The notes: generated by a model from the letters alone, not told the origin. DNA of 9,406 nucleotides from JACCVG01 sp034664165 (GCA_034664165.1 JAXDIE010000101.1:1-9406), one strand, 5' to 3'. Positions 1-7,292 are shown, numbered from the stretch's first letter. Program-made: numbers and translations.

Positions 1-24
1 GGCGAAACGGGTACTGCGGACGTC

Positions 25-30
25 TATCCT
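25..30 (+). promoter_or_regulatory. Possible -10 element (TATCCT) for the PBP gene
   Basis: TATCCT lies 4 nt before the ATG at 35. A transcript starting 6-7 nt after this hexamer would begin at about 37, just inside that ATG. Either the hexamer is coincidental, or translation starts at Met9 (position 59) after a short leader. No -35 element can be judged because the window begins here. Weak call. Confidence 0.25.
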
Positions 31-34
31 CAGG

Positions 35-2296
35 ATGGGCGCGGGCAACTACCCCTCTATGACCTATCGCGATCGAAAGAAGAGACGTGGCCGGCGCGGT
101 GGCGGCGGGCGCAGCCTGTTCGGCGTCCTCGTCCTCGGGGTCCTGATCATCGGCGGCGTGGGCCTGGCCGCCGGCGTGGGCTGGGTCCTGGCAGTGGCCT
201 CCGAGGCGCCGGGGGCCGACGAGCTCAAGAAGAACAACCCGGGATCGACATCGGTGATCTTTGCCGCGGACGGCACCCGCCTGGGCTTCGTCTCCTCCGA
301 CACCCTCCGTGAGCCCATCCGCTTCGACGAGATGCCGCAGAGCATCAAGGACGCCACGGTCGCGATCGAGGACGAGAACTTCTACGAGCACAACGGGGTC
401 GACTTCGGGGCCATCGCCCGTGCCGCGATCAAGAACGCCTCCGCCGGCGGAACCCTTCAGGGCGGCTCGACAATCACCCAGCAGCTCGCGCGCACGCTCT
501 ACATCTCCGACCCGGAGCGAAACCTGTCGCGAAAGATCGTCGAGGCCAAGATCGCGATGGAGCTCGAGCAGGCCCACACGAAGGAGTGGATCCTTCAGCA
601 GTACCTGAACACGGTGCCCTACGGAACGGTGAACGGCCGCACCGCGCTGGGCATCGAGGCCGCGGCCGAGACCTTCTTCGGCAAGAAGGCCAAGGACCTG
701 ACGCTCCCGGAGTCCGCGCTGATCGCCGGCCTCCCCCAGGCCCCCTCGCAGTACAACCCGTTCCTCAACGCCCGTGGCGCCATCGCCCGGCGAAACGAGG
801 TCCTGGCGGCCATGGCCAAGAACGGGATGATCACCCAGGAGGAAGCGGCCGATGCGCAGGCAAGCCCGCTGGACGTCAAGTCGACCGACAAGTTCACGAC
901 CAAGCGCGAGGGCTACTTCTTCGACTACGTGCAGCAGGTGCTGATCGACCAGTACGGCGTGCAGACGCTCCGCCAGGGCGGCCTGCGCGTGTACACAACG
1001 ATTGACCCGTCGCTTCAGGAGGCGGGCCGCGCGGCCATCAACGCCGAGCTGACGCCGCCGGTCGACCCGAGCGGCGCGGTCGTCGCAATCGACCCGAGCA
1101 ACGGCGCGATCCGGGCCATGGCATCCAGCGGGACCTACGGCGAGCGCGACTTCAACCTGGCCGCGCAAGGCCACCGGCAGCCGGGGTCGACCTTCAAGGT
1201 GTTCGTGCTCACCACCGCGGTGCTGCAGGGGATCGACCCCAAGACGACCTACTACGAGTCCCAGTCGCCGATCACCATCAACATCCCGGGCCAGGCGCCG
1301 TGGGAGGTCAAGACCTATGGCAACGAATCGCTCGGCAACATCTCGCTGGAAGAGGCGACGCTGCATTCGGACAACTCCGTTTACGCCCAGCTGATCCAGG
1401 ACGTCGGCCCGGAGAACGTCAAGCAGACAGCCCAGCTGCTCGGGATCACCTCCAAGCTGAACGGCTATCCCGCCGAAGGCCTCGGCGGCCTCGAGATCGG
1501 CGTCTCGCCGCTAGAGATGGCCAGCGCCTACGCGACGCTTGCCAGCGGAGGGATCAAGCACGAGCCCCACGCGATCGACCGGATCGAGTTCCCGGACGGC
1601 TCGACCAAGGAGTTCGGCAACGATGAGGGCGAGCGCGTGATGACCGACGGCCAGGCCTACGCGGTGACCGACGTCCTGCGCAAGAACGTCCTCGGCGGCA
1701 CCGGCACCGGCGCCAACATCGGATGTGACGAGGGCACCGCGGGCAAAACGGGCACCACGGACGAGGCCAGCGACGTGTGGTTCGTCGGCTACACGCCGCA
1801 GCTGAGCACCTCGGTGTGGGTCGGCTACCCGGACGATCGCCGCGCCATCGACGGCGGAGGGGCCACCGGCGCCACCCTGGCGGTACCGATCTGGCACGCG
1901 TTCATGACGGTGGCCAACCCGGAGTGCGAGGCGTTCCCCACCCCGACGGAGCCCGCCGAGCTCAAGCCCTTCGACAGCGACAACACAGTCAGCCCCACGG
2001 ACACCACCGAGACCACGACCACCGCCAAGGAGAAGAAGGACCCCAACGCGGATCCGGACTTCTTCGATCCCAATGCGGGCGGCGGTGGCGGTGGAAACGG
2101 TGGGGGCGGCGGCGACACCGGTGGTGGTGGCCCCGGCGGCGGCGACACCGGTGGCGGCAGTGGCTTTGGTGGAGACAACGGCGGAGGTGGTGGCGGCGAC
2201 ACCGGTGGCGGTGGCGATACGGGCGGTGGGGGCGGCAACCCCAACGACGGCCCACACGAGGTCATCCACTCGGAGGGCTTCGCCGGCCGAAACTAG
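35..2296 (+). CDS. ponA: Class A penicillin-binding protein (bifunctional glycosyltransferase/transpeptidase)
   Basis: Polymerises lipid II into glycan strands and cross-links the stem peptides on the outer face of the membrane. The 753-aa product starts with a short basic cytoplasmic tail (about residues 10-26) and one membrane anchor (about 27-54). The GT51 glycosyltransferase domain follows, with EDENFYEHNGVDF at 112-124 (catalytic Glu112) and GGSTITQQLARTLY at 143-156. The transpeptidase domain has all three active-site motifs: STFK at 384-387 (nucleophile Ser384), SDN at 445-447 and KTGT at 571-574. Both halves therefore look active. The C-terminus (about 650-740) is Thr/Lys-rich, then very Gly-rich with DTGGG repeats. 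An alternative start is Met9 at position 59; neither start has a Shine-Dalgarno sequence. The stop touches the thiL start, so the two are probably cotranscribed. The family call is certain; the symbol follows actinobacterial usage. Confidence 0.96.
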   Translation: MGAGNYPSMTYRDRKKRRGRRGGGGRSLFGVLVLGVLIIGGVGLAAGVGWVLAVASEAPGADELKKNNPGSTSVIFAADGTRLGFVSSDTLREPIRFDEMPQSIKDATVAIEDENFYEHNGVDFGAIARAAIKNASAGGTLQGGSTITQQLARTLYISDPERNLSRKIVEAKIAMELEQAHTKEWILQQYLNTVPYGTVNGRTALGIEAAAETFFGKKAKDLTLPESALIAGLPQAPSQYNPFLNARGAIARRNEVLAAMAKNGMITQEEAADAQASPLDVKSTDKFTTKREGYFFDYVQQVLIDQYGVQTLRQGGLRVYTTIDPSLQEAGRAAINAELTPPVDPSGAVVAIDPSNGAIRAMASSGTYGERDFNLAAQGHRQPGSTFKVFVLTTAVLQGIDPKTTYYESQSPITINIPGQAPWEVKTYGNESLGNISLEEATLHSDNSVYAQLIQDVGPENVKQTAQLLGITSKLNGYPAEGLGGLEIGVSPLEMASAYATLASGGIKHEPHAIDRIEFPDGSTKEFGNDEGERVMTDGQAYAVTDVLRKNVLGGTGTGANIGCDEGTAGKTGTTDEASDVWFVGYTPQLSTSVWVGYPDDRRAIDGGGATGATLAVPIWHAFMTVANPECEAFPTPTEPAELKPFDSDNTVSPTDTTETTTTAKEKKDPNADPDFFDPNAGGGGGGNGGGGGDTGGGGPGGGDTGGGSGFGGDNGGGGGGDTGGGGDTGGGGGNPNDGPHEVIHSEGFAGRN
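2108..2208 (+). repeat. Gly-rich coding repeats in the PBP tail
   Basis: The 17-nt unit GGCGGCGACACCGGTGG occurs exactly three times, at 2108-2124, 2138-2154 and 2192-2208. A diverged copy follows at about 2212-2228. The unit encodes the Gly-Gly-Asp-Thr-Gly-Gly steps of the extracellular tail. This is low-complexity repeat DNA inside a gene, prone to slippage; it is not a mobile repeat. Confidence 0.8.
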
Positions 2297-3259
2297 GTGG
2301 CCGAGCTCGACCTGATCGCGGCGATCCGGCGGTTGCTCCCCGACCCCGGCCCGGACCTGTTGCGGGGGCCCGGAGACGACGCGGCAGTGGTTCGCACCTC
2401 CGGCCTGTCGGTCACGTCGGTCGACACCGTGGTCGAGGGAGTTCACTTCGACCTCGACGTCGTCAGTCCCGCGGATGTGGGGCACAGGGCCCTGGCGGCG
2501 GCGCTCTCGGATCTCGCGGCGATGGGTGCGGCGGCCAAGCAGGCCTACGTCGCACTGGTCGTTCCGCCCCACCTCTCGGCCCAAGACGCAGAGGAGCTGG
2601 TGGAGGGACTGGCATCGCTTGCCGGCCTGGCGGGCGTCGACGTGGCCGGCGGCGATGTGACCTCCGGCGGTGAGCTGGTGATCTCCGTGACCGTCGTCGG
2701 GTCGGCACGCGATGAGGACGAACTCGCCTATCGCAGCGGCGCGCGCCCGGGCGACCTCGTGGGCGTGACCGGGCGGCTGGGCGGGGCGCAGGCCGGGCTT
2801 CTGCTGCTCCGCGGGCTGGCCGCGGAGATCGATCCTTCGGTCCGCCGCGCGCTGGAGGAGAGGCACCGGCGCCCCGCGGCGCTGCTCAGCCTGGGCCGTG
2901 ACCTGGTGCGAGCAGGGGTCAGCTCGATGATCGACGTGAGCGACGGGGTGGCGACTGACGCCGGCCACCTGGCGGCCCAGAGCGCGGTGGCAATCCAGGT
3001 CGACCTGCCCTCCCTGCCCCTGGCGGACGGGTTTCTCCATGTGGCCCGCGCTGTCGGGATCGACCCCGCCGTGATTGCCGCTTCCGGGGGCGACGACTAC
3101 GAGTTGTTGTTCACCGCCCCACCGGAGCGGGTCAGGGCAATCGAGGCCGCCGGGCAGGTCACGTGGATCGGCGCGGTTACCTCGGGGCAAGGAGTGACGC
3201 TGCGTGACGCCGCCGGCGACCCCGTCGAGGTCACCGGCTACGAGCACGGCAGGGCCTAG
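2297..3259 (+). CDS. thiL: Thiamine-monophosphate kinase
   Basis: Phosphorylates thiamine monophosphate with ATP to give thiamine diphosphate, the last step of cofactor synthesis, in the cytoplasm. The 320-aa length is normal for the family. The ThiL motifs appear in order: GDDAAV at 26-31, DTVVEGVHF at 43-51, SDLAAMGA at 71-78, GGDVTSG at 118-124, DVSDGVATDAGHL at 213-225 and GGDDYELLF at 264-272. The Asp-rich motifs that bind Mg-ATP look intact. The start is GTG, immediately after the PBP stop (TAG then GTG, zero spacing). The next in-frame GTG codons fall inside the conserved GDDAAV region, which supports this start. GGAGG at 2272-2276 is about 20 nt upstream, too far for normal initiation, so translation probably depends on ribosomes ending the PBP frame. 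No other thiamine gene is present in the window. Confidence 0.95.
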   Translation: MAELDLIAAIRRLLPDPGPDLLRGPGDDAAVVRTSGLSVTSVDTVVEGVHFDLDVVSPADVGHRALAAALSDLAAMGAAAKQAYVALVVPPHLSAQDAEELVEGLASLAGLAGVDVAGGDVTSGGELVISVTVVGSARDEDELAYRSGARPGDLVGVTGRLGGAQAGLLLLRGLAAEIDPSVRRALEERHRRPAALLSLGRDLVRAGVSSMIDVSDGVATDAGHLAAQSAVAIQVDLPSLPLADGFLHVARAVGIDPAVIAASGGDDYELLFTAPPERVRAIEAAGQVTWIGAVTSGQGVTLRDAAGDPVEVTGYEHGRA

Positions 3260-3287
3260 CCGCGCGAGGGGGACTAGCCGCGCGAGG
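3256..3287. repeat. Tandem 14-bp direct repeat spanning two convergent stop codons
   Basis: CTAGCCGCGCGAGG occurs perfectly at 3256-3269 and 3274-3287, an 18-bp period. Copy 1 contains the thiL stop (TAG, 3257-3259). Copy 2 contains the stop of the - strand gene (CTA at 3274-3276). Because the period is a multiple of 3, the - strand frame meets a second TAG six codons after the first. This looks like a short tandem duplication. No hairpin terminator is visible between the two genes. Confidence 0.85.
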
Positions 3288-5031
3288 AGATGAACAGGTC
3301 CGTCGCCGGACCGCGCACCAATGGCTCGTCCGGGTTTGCCCGCCGTCCTCGGCCCTGGGTGATGATGATCGCCAGCACCGCGACCGCCACCCCCAGAAAC
3401 AGGCAGATCAGCAGGGCGGCTCGGATCTGTACCTGGCCCCCGGTGACCAGCTGGAAGAGGTACCAGGCTCCCGCCGCCGGATCCAGGTGGAGCCGGAGGA
3501 GGTAGTACGCGCCCACGAGCGCCACGGGAACCAACCCCAGCACGTAGAGCAGCGCGCGCGTGCGCAGATGCATCGGCGCATCCCCGAGCGTCGCGAGCAT
3601 CCACAGGTGGAGCGGGACGACTACCACCAGGGCGGCGTAGGGGTTGCCGAGGCCGACCACCGGCAGCCAAACGAGGAGCGCGACGACACTGAACACCAGT
3701 GATGCCGCCACCCCCGCGCCGGGAATGGTGGGATCGGGCCGGCCCAGCTCATCAAGCTCGGCCAGCGGGCGCAGCGCCAGCCACGTGCCCGCGGCCACGG
3801 ACGCCACGAGCAGGAACACCACGGCCGCGCCGAAGTCGAATGGATTTGCTCCCGGGGGTGGGGACGCCGCTCCCACATCGGGGGCGATGCCGACCAGGCC
3901 CAGGAGAAGCGCGAGGATCAGGCCCGCCAGAAAGGCCAGACAGGGCCGGGCGATCCAGAGCAGCCAGACAACCACAGGCTCGCGCCGCCGACGTGCCCGC
4001 GCCGCCGCATCGATCGAGGCGACGAGGGCCGGGATGATCAGGGCCACGGCCAGCACTGACACGGCCCAGCCGGGGAGCAGCTTCGTGCCGATGCTGATGT
4101 AGGTCTCCGGCCCCTGCACCAGGGGCGCACCCTCGTCGAGCGCCGAGAGGGTGGTCAACACCGCCCTGCCGAGCGATCCGAGGCGGTTCTTGGCGATCTC
4201 CTGCTGGCCCGGCGGCGGCTGGCTCTGGCCGCTGCCCGAGATCCTCACCGCGTTGTACCCGTTGGCCAGAAGGACGCCCTGCGCCCCCGGGCCGATCGGC
4301 AGGACCAGGTGGACCAGCTGGTCGAGCGCGCCAGATGGGCGCTCCGCGTCGGGCAGCTCCTGACGTAGCGCGGCTTCAGCAGTCCGGGTCAGGCCCAGGC
4401 CGGCCATCCGGAGGTTCTCGGACCAGTCCACGATCCCGGGCACCGCCGGCGGCCCCGCGCCCACGTCCGAGAGCGCCAGCACCTGCTCGATCCGCGTGGG
4501 GTCCTCGGCCGACTCCAGGAAGCGGCGGACCCCGGCCTGCCCGAGTGCCGACCCGTCATAGGACACCAGGACGATCGTCTTGTTCGTCGCCCTTCCCTCG
4601 AGAGCCCGCGCCAGCTGGAGCAGCGTGGCGGTGTCGGCCGCGCTTCCGGTCAGATCCGGAGACGAGAACGAGTCGCGAGGGGCCATCACCACCAGCCGCT
4701 CCCGTGTGGCGCCGGTCCGGGTGCCGGTCACGTTGACCAACTGGCGATCGCCCGCCGCGAACCGGTCGCTGACCGCGTCAAAGCCGAGCGCGGACAGTTC
4801 CTGGGACACGTATTCGGCCGAGCTCTGGTCCCCGGCCGAGCCGGGGCTGCGATCCGGGAAGCGGTTGACCACGATTCCCGCCTCGTCGGCGGCGGCCCCG
4901 CCGTCGAAGAGGATGTCCGCCGATACGTCGGCAGACAGTGCGGTGGGCCGGTCGGTAAGCGAAAAGGCGGCCACCACCAGCGCGAGAATCGCCGGGAGGA
5001 AGGCCGCGCGGTATACCCGCGGTTCGATCAC
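3274..5031 (-). CDS. Polytopic membrane protein with degenerate M28 peptidase-like ectodomain
   Basis: 585 aa. A signal-anchor helix (about 9-25) is followed by a soluble domain of about 290 residues, predicted extracytoplasmic. About seven or eight hydrophobic helices follow: about 321-341, 352-382 (one or two), 399-420, 438-460, 463-482, 492-512 and 538-558. The last ~25 residues are charged. The soluble part follows the M28 aminopeptidase pattern, for example RLVVMAPRDS at 112-121, LLQLARAL at 137-144, IVLVSYDGSALG at 153-164 and GYNAVRISG at 258-266. The catalytic residues are mostly gone. The first His is Pro118, the bridging Asp falls at about Gly129, the Glu-Glu pair is Ser161-Ala162, and the SDH triplet is Gly249-Ala250-Gln251. 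Asp120 and perhaps Asp189 remain. It is probably a non-peptidase scaffold or binding protein; its function is unknown. The start is GTG, preceded by GGGGTGA. It is divergent from the two-component operon. Confidence 0.8.
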   Translation of the reverse strand: MIEPRVYRAAFLPAILALVVAAFSLTDRPTALSADVSADILFDGGAAADEAGIVVNRFPDRSPGSAGDQSSAEYVSQELSALGFDAVSDRFAAGDRQLVNVTGTRTGATRERLVVMAPRDSFSSPDLTGSAADTATLLQLARALEGRATNKTIVLVSYDGSALGQAGVRRFLESAEDPTRIEQVLALSDVGAGPPAVPGIVDWSENLRMAGLGLTRTAEAALRQELPDAERPSGALDQLVHLVLPIGPGAQGVLLANGYNAVRISGSGQSQPPPGQQEIAKNRLGSLGRAVLTTLSALDEGAPLVQGPETYISIGTKLLPGWAVSVLAVALIIPALVASIDAAARARRRREPVVVWLLWIARPCLAFLAGLILALLLGLVGIAPDVGAASPPPGANPFDFGAAVVFLLVASVAAGTWLALRPLAELDELGRPDPTIPGAGVAASLVFSVVALLVWLPVVGLGNPYAALVVVVPLHLWMLATLGDAPMHLRTRALLYVLGLVPVALVGAYYLLRLHLDPAAGAWYLFQLVTGGQVQIRAALLICLFLGVAVAVLAIIITQGRGRRANPDEPLVRGPATDLFISSRG

Positions 5032-5041
5032 TGCAGTTCGG

Positions 5042-5048
5042 TCACCCC
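5042..5048 (-). promoter_or_regulatory. Ribosome binding site for the M28-like gene
   Basis: On the - strand, GGGGTGA ends 10 nt before the GTG start at 5031. It matches the GGTGA end of the consensus and supports GTG as the start; there is no ATG nearby. Confidence 0.5.
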
Positions 5049-5052
5049 GGTG

Positions 5053-5058
5053 AACCTA
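5053..5058 (-). promoter_or_regulatory. Possible -10 element (TAGGTT) for the M28-like gene
   Basis: TAGGTT read on the - strand fits the TAnnnT pattern. It would start transcription near 5046, giving a leader of about 15 nt. That start would fall inside the GGGGTGA at 5048-5042 and remove its first bases, which weakens the combined model. No clear -35 element is visible. It overlaps the + strand TACAAT by two base pairs. Confidence 0.35.
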
Positions 5059-5062
5059 CAAT
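5057..5062 (+). promoter_or_regulatory. -10 element (TACAAT) for the two-component operon
   Basis: TACAAT differs from the consensus TATAAT at one base and stands out in this GC-rich DNA. Transcription would start near 5068-5069 and leave a leader of about 25 nt with no Shine-Dalgarno sequence before the ATG at 5094. No good -35 hexamer sits 16-18 nt upstream, which may mean an activator is needed. Confidence 0.5.
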
Positions 5063-5093
5063 CTCGTGGGACCTTGCCTCACCACGCACAACC

Positions 5094-5795
5094 ATGAACG
5101 CGACACCCCGGATCCTGCTGGTCGATGACGAGCAATCGATCCAGACTCTTCTCTCTTACCCCCTGGAAAAGGAGGGGTTCGAGGTCGTGGCCGCGGGCGA
5201 CGGTCAGCAGGCACTTGACCGCGCGCGGGAGCAGGAGTTCGACCTGATCGTGCTCGATCTCATGCTGCCCAGGGTCGACGGCTTCGAGGTATGCCGCCAG
5301 ATCCGCGCCACGAGCAACGTGCCGATCATCATGCTCACGGCCAAGGCCGAGGAGATCGACACCGTGCTGGGCCTCGAGCTGGGCGCGGACGACTACATCA
5401 CCAAGCCGTTTTCCGTCCGTGAGTTCACGAGCCGGGTCAAGGCTGTTCTGCGGCGCTTCGAGCGCACCGCCCAGGCGCCCGAGGACGGCGAGCGGCCGCT
5501 CGAGCGGCACGGGGTCGCGATGGACTTCGCCAAGCGGTCGGTCGACTGCCGCGGGGAGCAGGTCAAGCTGACCTACGTGGAGTTCGAGATCCTGGCGGCG
5601 CTTGCCCGCAGCCCCGGGCGCGTCTTCAGCCGGGTCCAGCTCCTCGAACGCATCTGGGGCGATTCCGCCTACCGGGACCCGCGTACGATCGACGTCCACA
5701 TCCGCCACCTGCGCGAGAAGCTCGAGGAGGACGCCCGCGACCCGCAGCTGCTCATCACCGACAGGGGCGTCGGCTACCACTTCAAGGACCGATGA
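5094..5795 (+). CDS. OmpR/PhoB-family response regulator
   Basis: Cytoplasmic DNA-binding half of a two-component system, 233 aa, the normal length. The receiver domain (about 5-120) has the acidic pair Asp11-Asp12, phospho-acceptor Asp55 in VLDLMLPRVDG, Thr82 in MLTAKAEE and Lys104 in ITKPF, so the phosphorylation site is complete. The winged-helix domain (about 135-231) carries LTYVEFEIL, then SPGRVFSRVQLLERIWG and the recognition region RTIDVHIRHLREKLEED, followed by GVGYHF. Its TGA stop overlaps the ATG of the kinase gene by 4 nt (ATGA), which marks them as a cognate pair. The start is an ATG right before the first receiver strand. Motifs do not show which regulator of this large family it is (PhoB, RegX3, MtrA or other), so targets are unknown. 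Confidence 0.94.
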   Translation: MNATPRILLVDDEQSIQTLLSYPLEKEGFEVVAAGDGQQALDRAREQEFDLIVLDLMLPRVDGFEVCRQIRATSNVPIIMLTAKAEEIDTVLGLELGADDYITKPFSVREFTSRVKAVLRRFERTAQAPEDGERPLERHGVAMDFAKRSVDCRGEQVKLTYVEFEILAALARSPGRVFSRVQLLERIWGDSAYRDPRTIDVHIRHLREKLEEDARDPQLLITDRGVGYHFKDR

Positions 5796-7237
5796 GCCGG
5801 CTGACGGAGCGGCTGCGGCCGGACACGATCGCCAACAAGGTCGCCCTTCTTCTGTCGGCGATCACGGTGGTCGCGTTCGGAGCCTCGTTCCTCTACGTGG
5901 TCCCCCAGCTACGGGAGTCGCTGGCGCAGCAGTCCCTCACGGACCTCTCGCACGCCGCCACCCGGACCCAGGACCGGCTGGCCGCCATGATGGGCGCCGA
6001 CATCCCCCGGGGAAAGCTCGACAAGCGGGTGCGGAGCGTGGCCGACGAGAGCGGCGCCCGGGTCACCGTACTGGGCGTTCAGCGCTCCGGCCCCAATCCG
6101 GGTGCGCTCTACGTGATCAGCGACTCGCCGGTGGCCACGGAGGTGAACCTCAGCTACGGGGTGGCCGACTCGGCCGTCGACACCGGTGAGGCCGCGACCG
6201 GGGTGGGCAGCGACGGGCCCGACACCGTCGGCCAGGCCGCTGTCCCGCTGCACACCAGCGACGAGCCCACAGAATGGGTGGCCCTTTACTCGCGCTCGCT
6301 CGAGGAGGTGGAGGGCCAGGTCGACCTGGTGCGCACCCAGGTGCTCATCGCCGGCCTGATCGCGCTGGTCATCTCCCTTTTCGGCGGCTATGTGGTGGCA
6401 CGGGCGCTCGCGCGCAGGGTCAAGCGGCTGGATGACGCCGCACGTGCCATGGCGGCGCGCCTGGAGGTGGAGCCGCTGCCGATCGATTCCGACGACGAGC
6501 TGGGGCAGCTCACGCGCAGCTTCAACGACATGCAGGAGCAGCTGGCCCGGGTCGACCGGGCACGCCGCGACTTCATCGCCAACGCGTCGCACGAGCTGAG
6601 GACGCCGATCTTCTCGCTGGCGGGGTTCGCCGAGCTTCTGGAGAGCGAGGACCTGGACGAGGAGACCCGTGAGAAGTTCATCCATCAGATCCGCGAGCAG
6701 ACCGCGCGGCTGGGCAAGCTGTCGGTCGAGCTGCTCGACCTCTCCCGGCTCGACGCGGGCTCACTCGAGATCCACCCCGAGCGCGTCGACCTGAGTGAGG
6801 TGACCCAATCGGTGCTGGGCGAGTTCGGGCCGGCATTGACCAACCACCACTCCCAGCTGGTGGCCAACCTCCCGGAGCGCGGCATCCAGGCCTGGTGCGA
6901 CCCGGTCCGCGTGGCCCAGATCGTCCGGATCCTGGTGGACAACGCGCTCCGCCACACGCCGGACGGCGCCCAGGTCACGGTCAGCGCCCAGCGGCGCAAC
7001 GGTGCCGCGGAGCTGGCGGTGGCCGACAGCGGCGGCTCCATGGAGCAGGAGGCCCAGGACCGCGTGTTCGACCGCTTCTACACCGCCGACGCGGTGAGCG
7101 GCTCGGGATTGGGACTGGCGATCGCAAAGGAGCTGGCCGAGCGGATGGGCGGCAGGATCGCGCTCGATGCCGGGCCGGAGGCCACGACCTTCACGCTGGT
7201 GCTCCCGGTCCACGCCCCAGACGACAAGGGGGGCTGA
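5792..7237 (+). CDS. Membrane sensor histidine kinase (HAMP, HisKA, HATPase_c)
   Basis: 481 aa. The first membrane helix lies at about 15-38. An extracytoplasmic sensor region (about 39-182) follows, of unrecognised fold. The second helix is at about 183-205, then a HAMP linker (about 197-257). The H-box FIANASHELRTPI at 261-273 has the phospho-acceptor His267. The ATP-binding domain shows the N-box LVDNALRHTP at 381-390 (Asn384), the F-box RVFDRFYTAD at 424-433 and the G2 box GSGLGLAI at 437-444. The G1 box reads ADSGGSM at 411-417: Asp412 and Gly414 are kept, but the usual second Gly (DxGxG) is Ser416. The start overlaps the regulator stop, with AAGGA at 5784-5788 just upstream. It phosphorylates the upstream-encoded regulator; the signal is unknown, though an envelope cue is plausible. 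Confidence 0.94.
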   Translation: MSRLTERLRPDTIANKVALLLSAITVVAFGASFLYVVPQLRESLAQQSLTDLSHAATRTQDRLAAMMGADIPRGKLDKRVRSVADESGARVTVLGVQRSGPNPGALYVISDSPVATEVNLSYGVADSAVDTGEAATGVGSDGPDTVGQAAVPLHTSDEPTEWVALYSRSLEEVEGQVDLVRTQVLIAGLIALVISLFGGYVVARALARRVKRLDDAARAMAARLEVEPLPIDSDDELGQLTRSFNDMQEQLARVDRARRDFIANASHELRTPIFSLAGFAELLESEDLDEETREKFIHQIREQTARLGKLSVELLDLSRLDAGSLEIHPERVDLSEVTQSVLGEFGPALTNHHSQLVANLPERGIQAWCDPVRVAQIVRILVDNALRHTPDGAQVTVSAQRRNGAAELAVADSGGSMEQEAQDRVFDRFYTADAVSGSGLGLAIAKELAERMGGRIALDAGPEATTFTLVLPVHAPDDKGG

Positions 7238-7248
7238 CCTGAGCCGGC

Positions 7249-7276
7249 GATCCTTGTCGAGCTCGATTCGGGGATC
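7249..7276. promoter_or_regulatory. Nested inverted repeat upstream of otsA, possible operator
   Basis: The perfect 10-bp palindrome TCGAGCTCGA (7257-7266) is flanked by GATCC (7249-7253) and GGATC (7272-7276) in inverted orientation. The centre lies about 44 bp before the proposed otsA transcription start, a usual place for an activator site. It could also act as a weak hairpin after the kinase gene, but no T-run follows. Chance is possible in GC-rich DNA. Confidence 0.25.
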
Positions 7277-7292
7277 GCACGCCTGGGTCAAA

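Noticed and set aside
2108..2208. Regularly spaced repeats as a possible CRISPR array
   Set aside because: The units are in-frame Gly/Asp/Thr codons with short, similar spacers inside a PBP gene.
1825..2265. A Pro-rich - strand frame opposite the PBP tail
   Set aside because: Poly-Pro is the mirror image of the Gly-rich GGN codons on the real strand; there is no independent support.
1511..3670. A 719-codon open frame on the - strand across the PBP tail, thiL and the end of the M28-like gene
   Set aside because: It is antisense to two well-supported genes, has Arg/Gly/Ala-biased composition and no recognisable domain. High GC content removes stop codons from shadow frames.
5079..5780. A 233-codon - strand frame opposite the response regulator
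   Set aside because: It exactly shadows a gene with complete receiver and winged-helix motifs and has no motifs of its own.
5094..5795. Assigning the regulator as PhoP, RegX3 or MtrA
   Set aside because: The visible motifs are common to the whole OmpR/PhoB family, and no pathway-specific neighbour decides between them.
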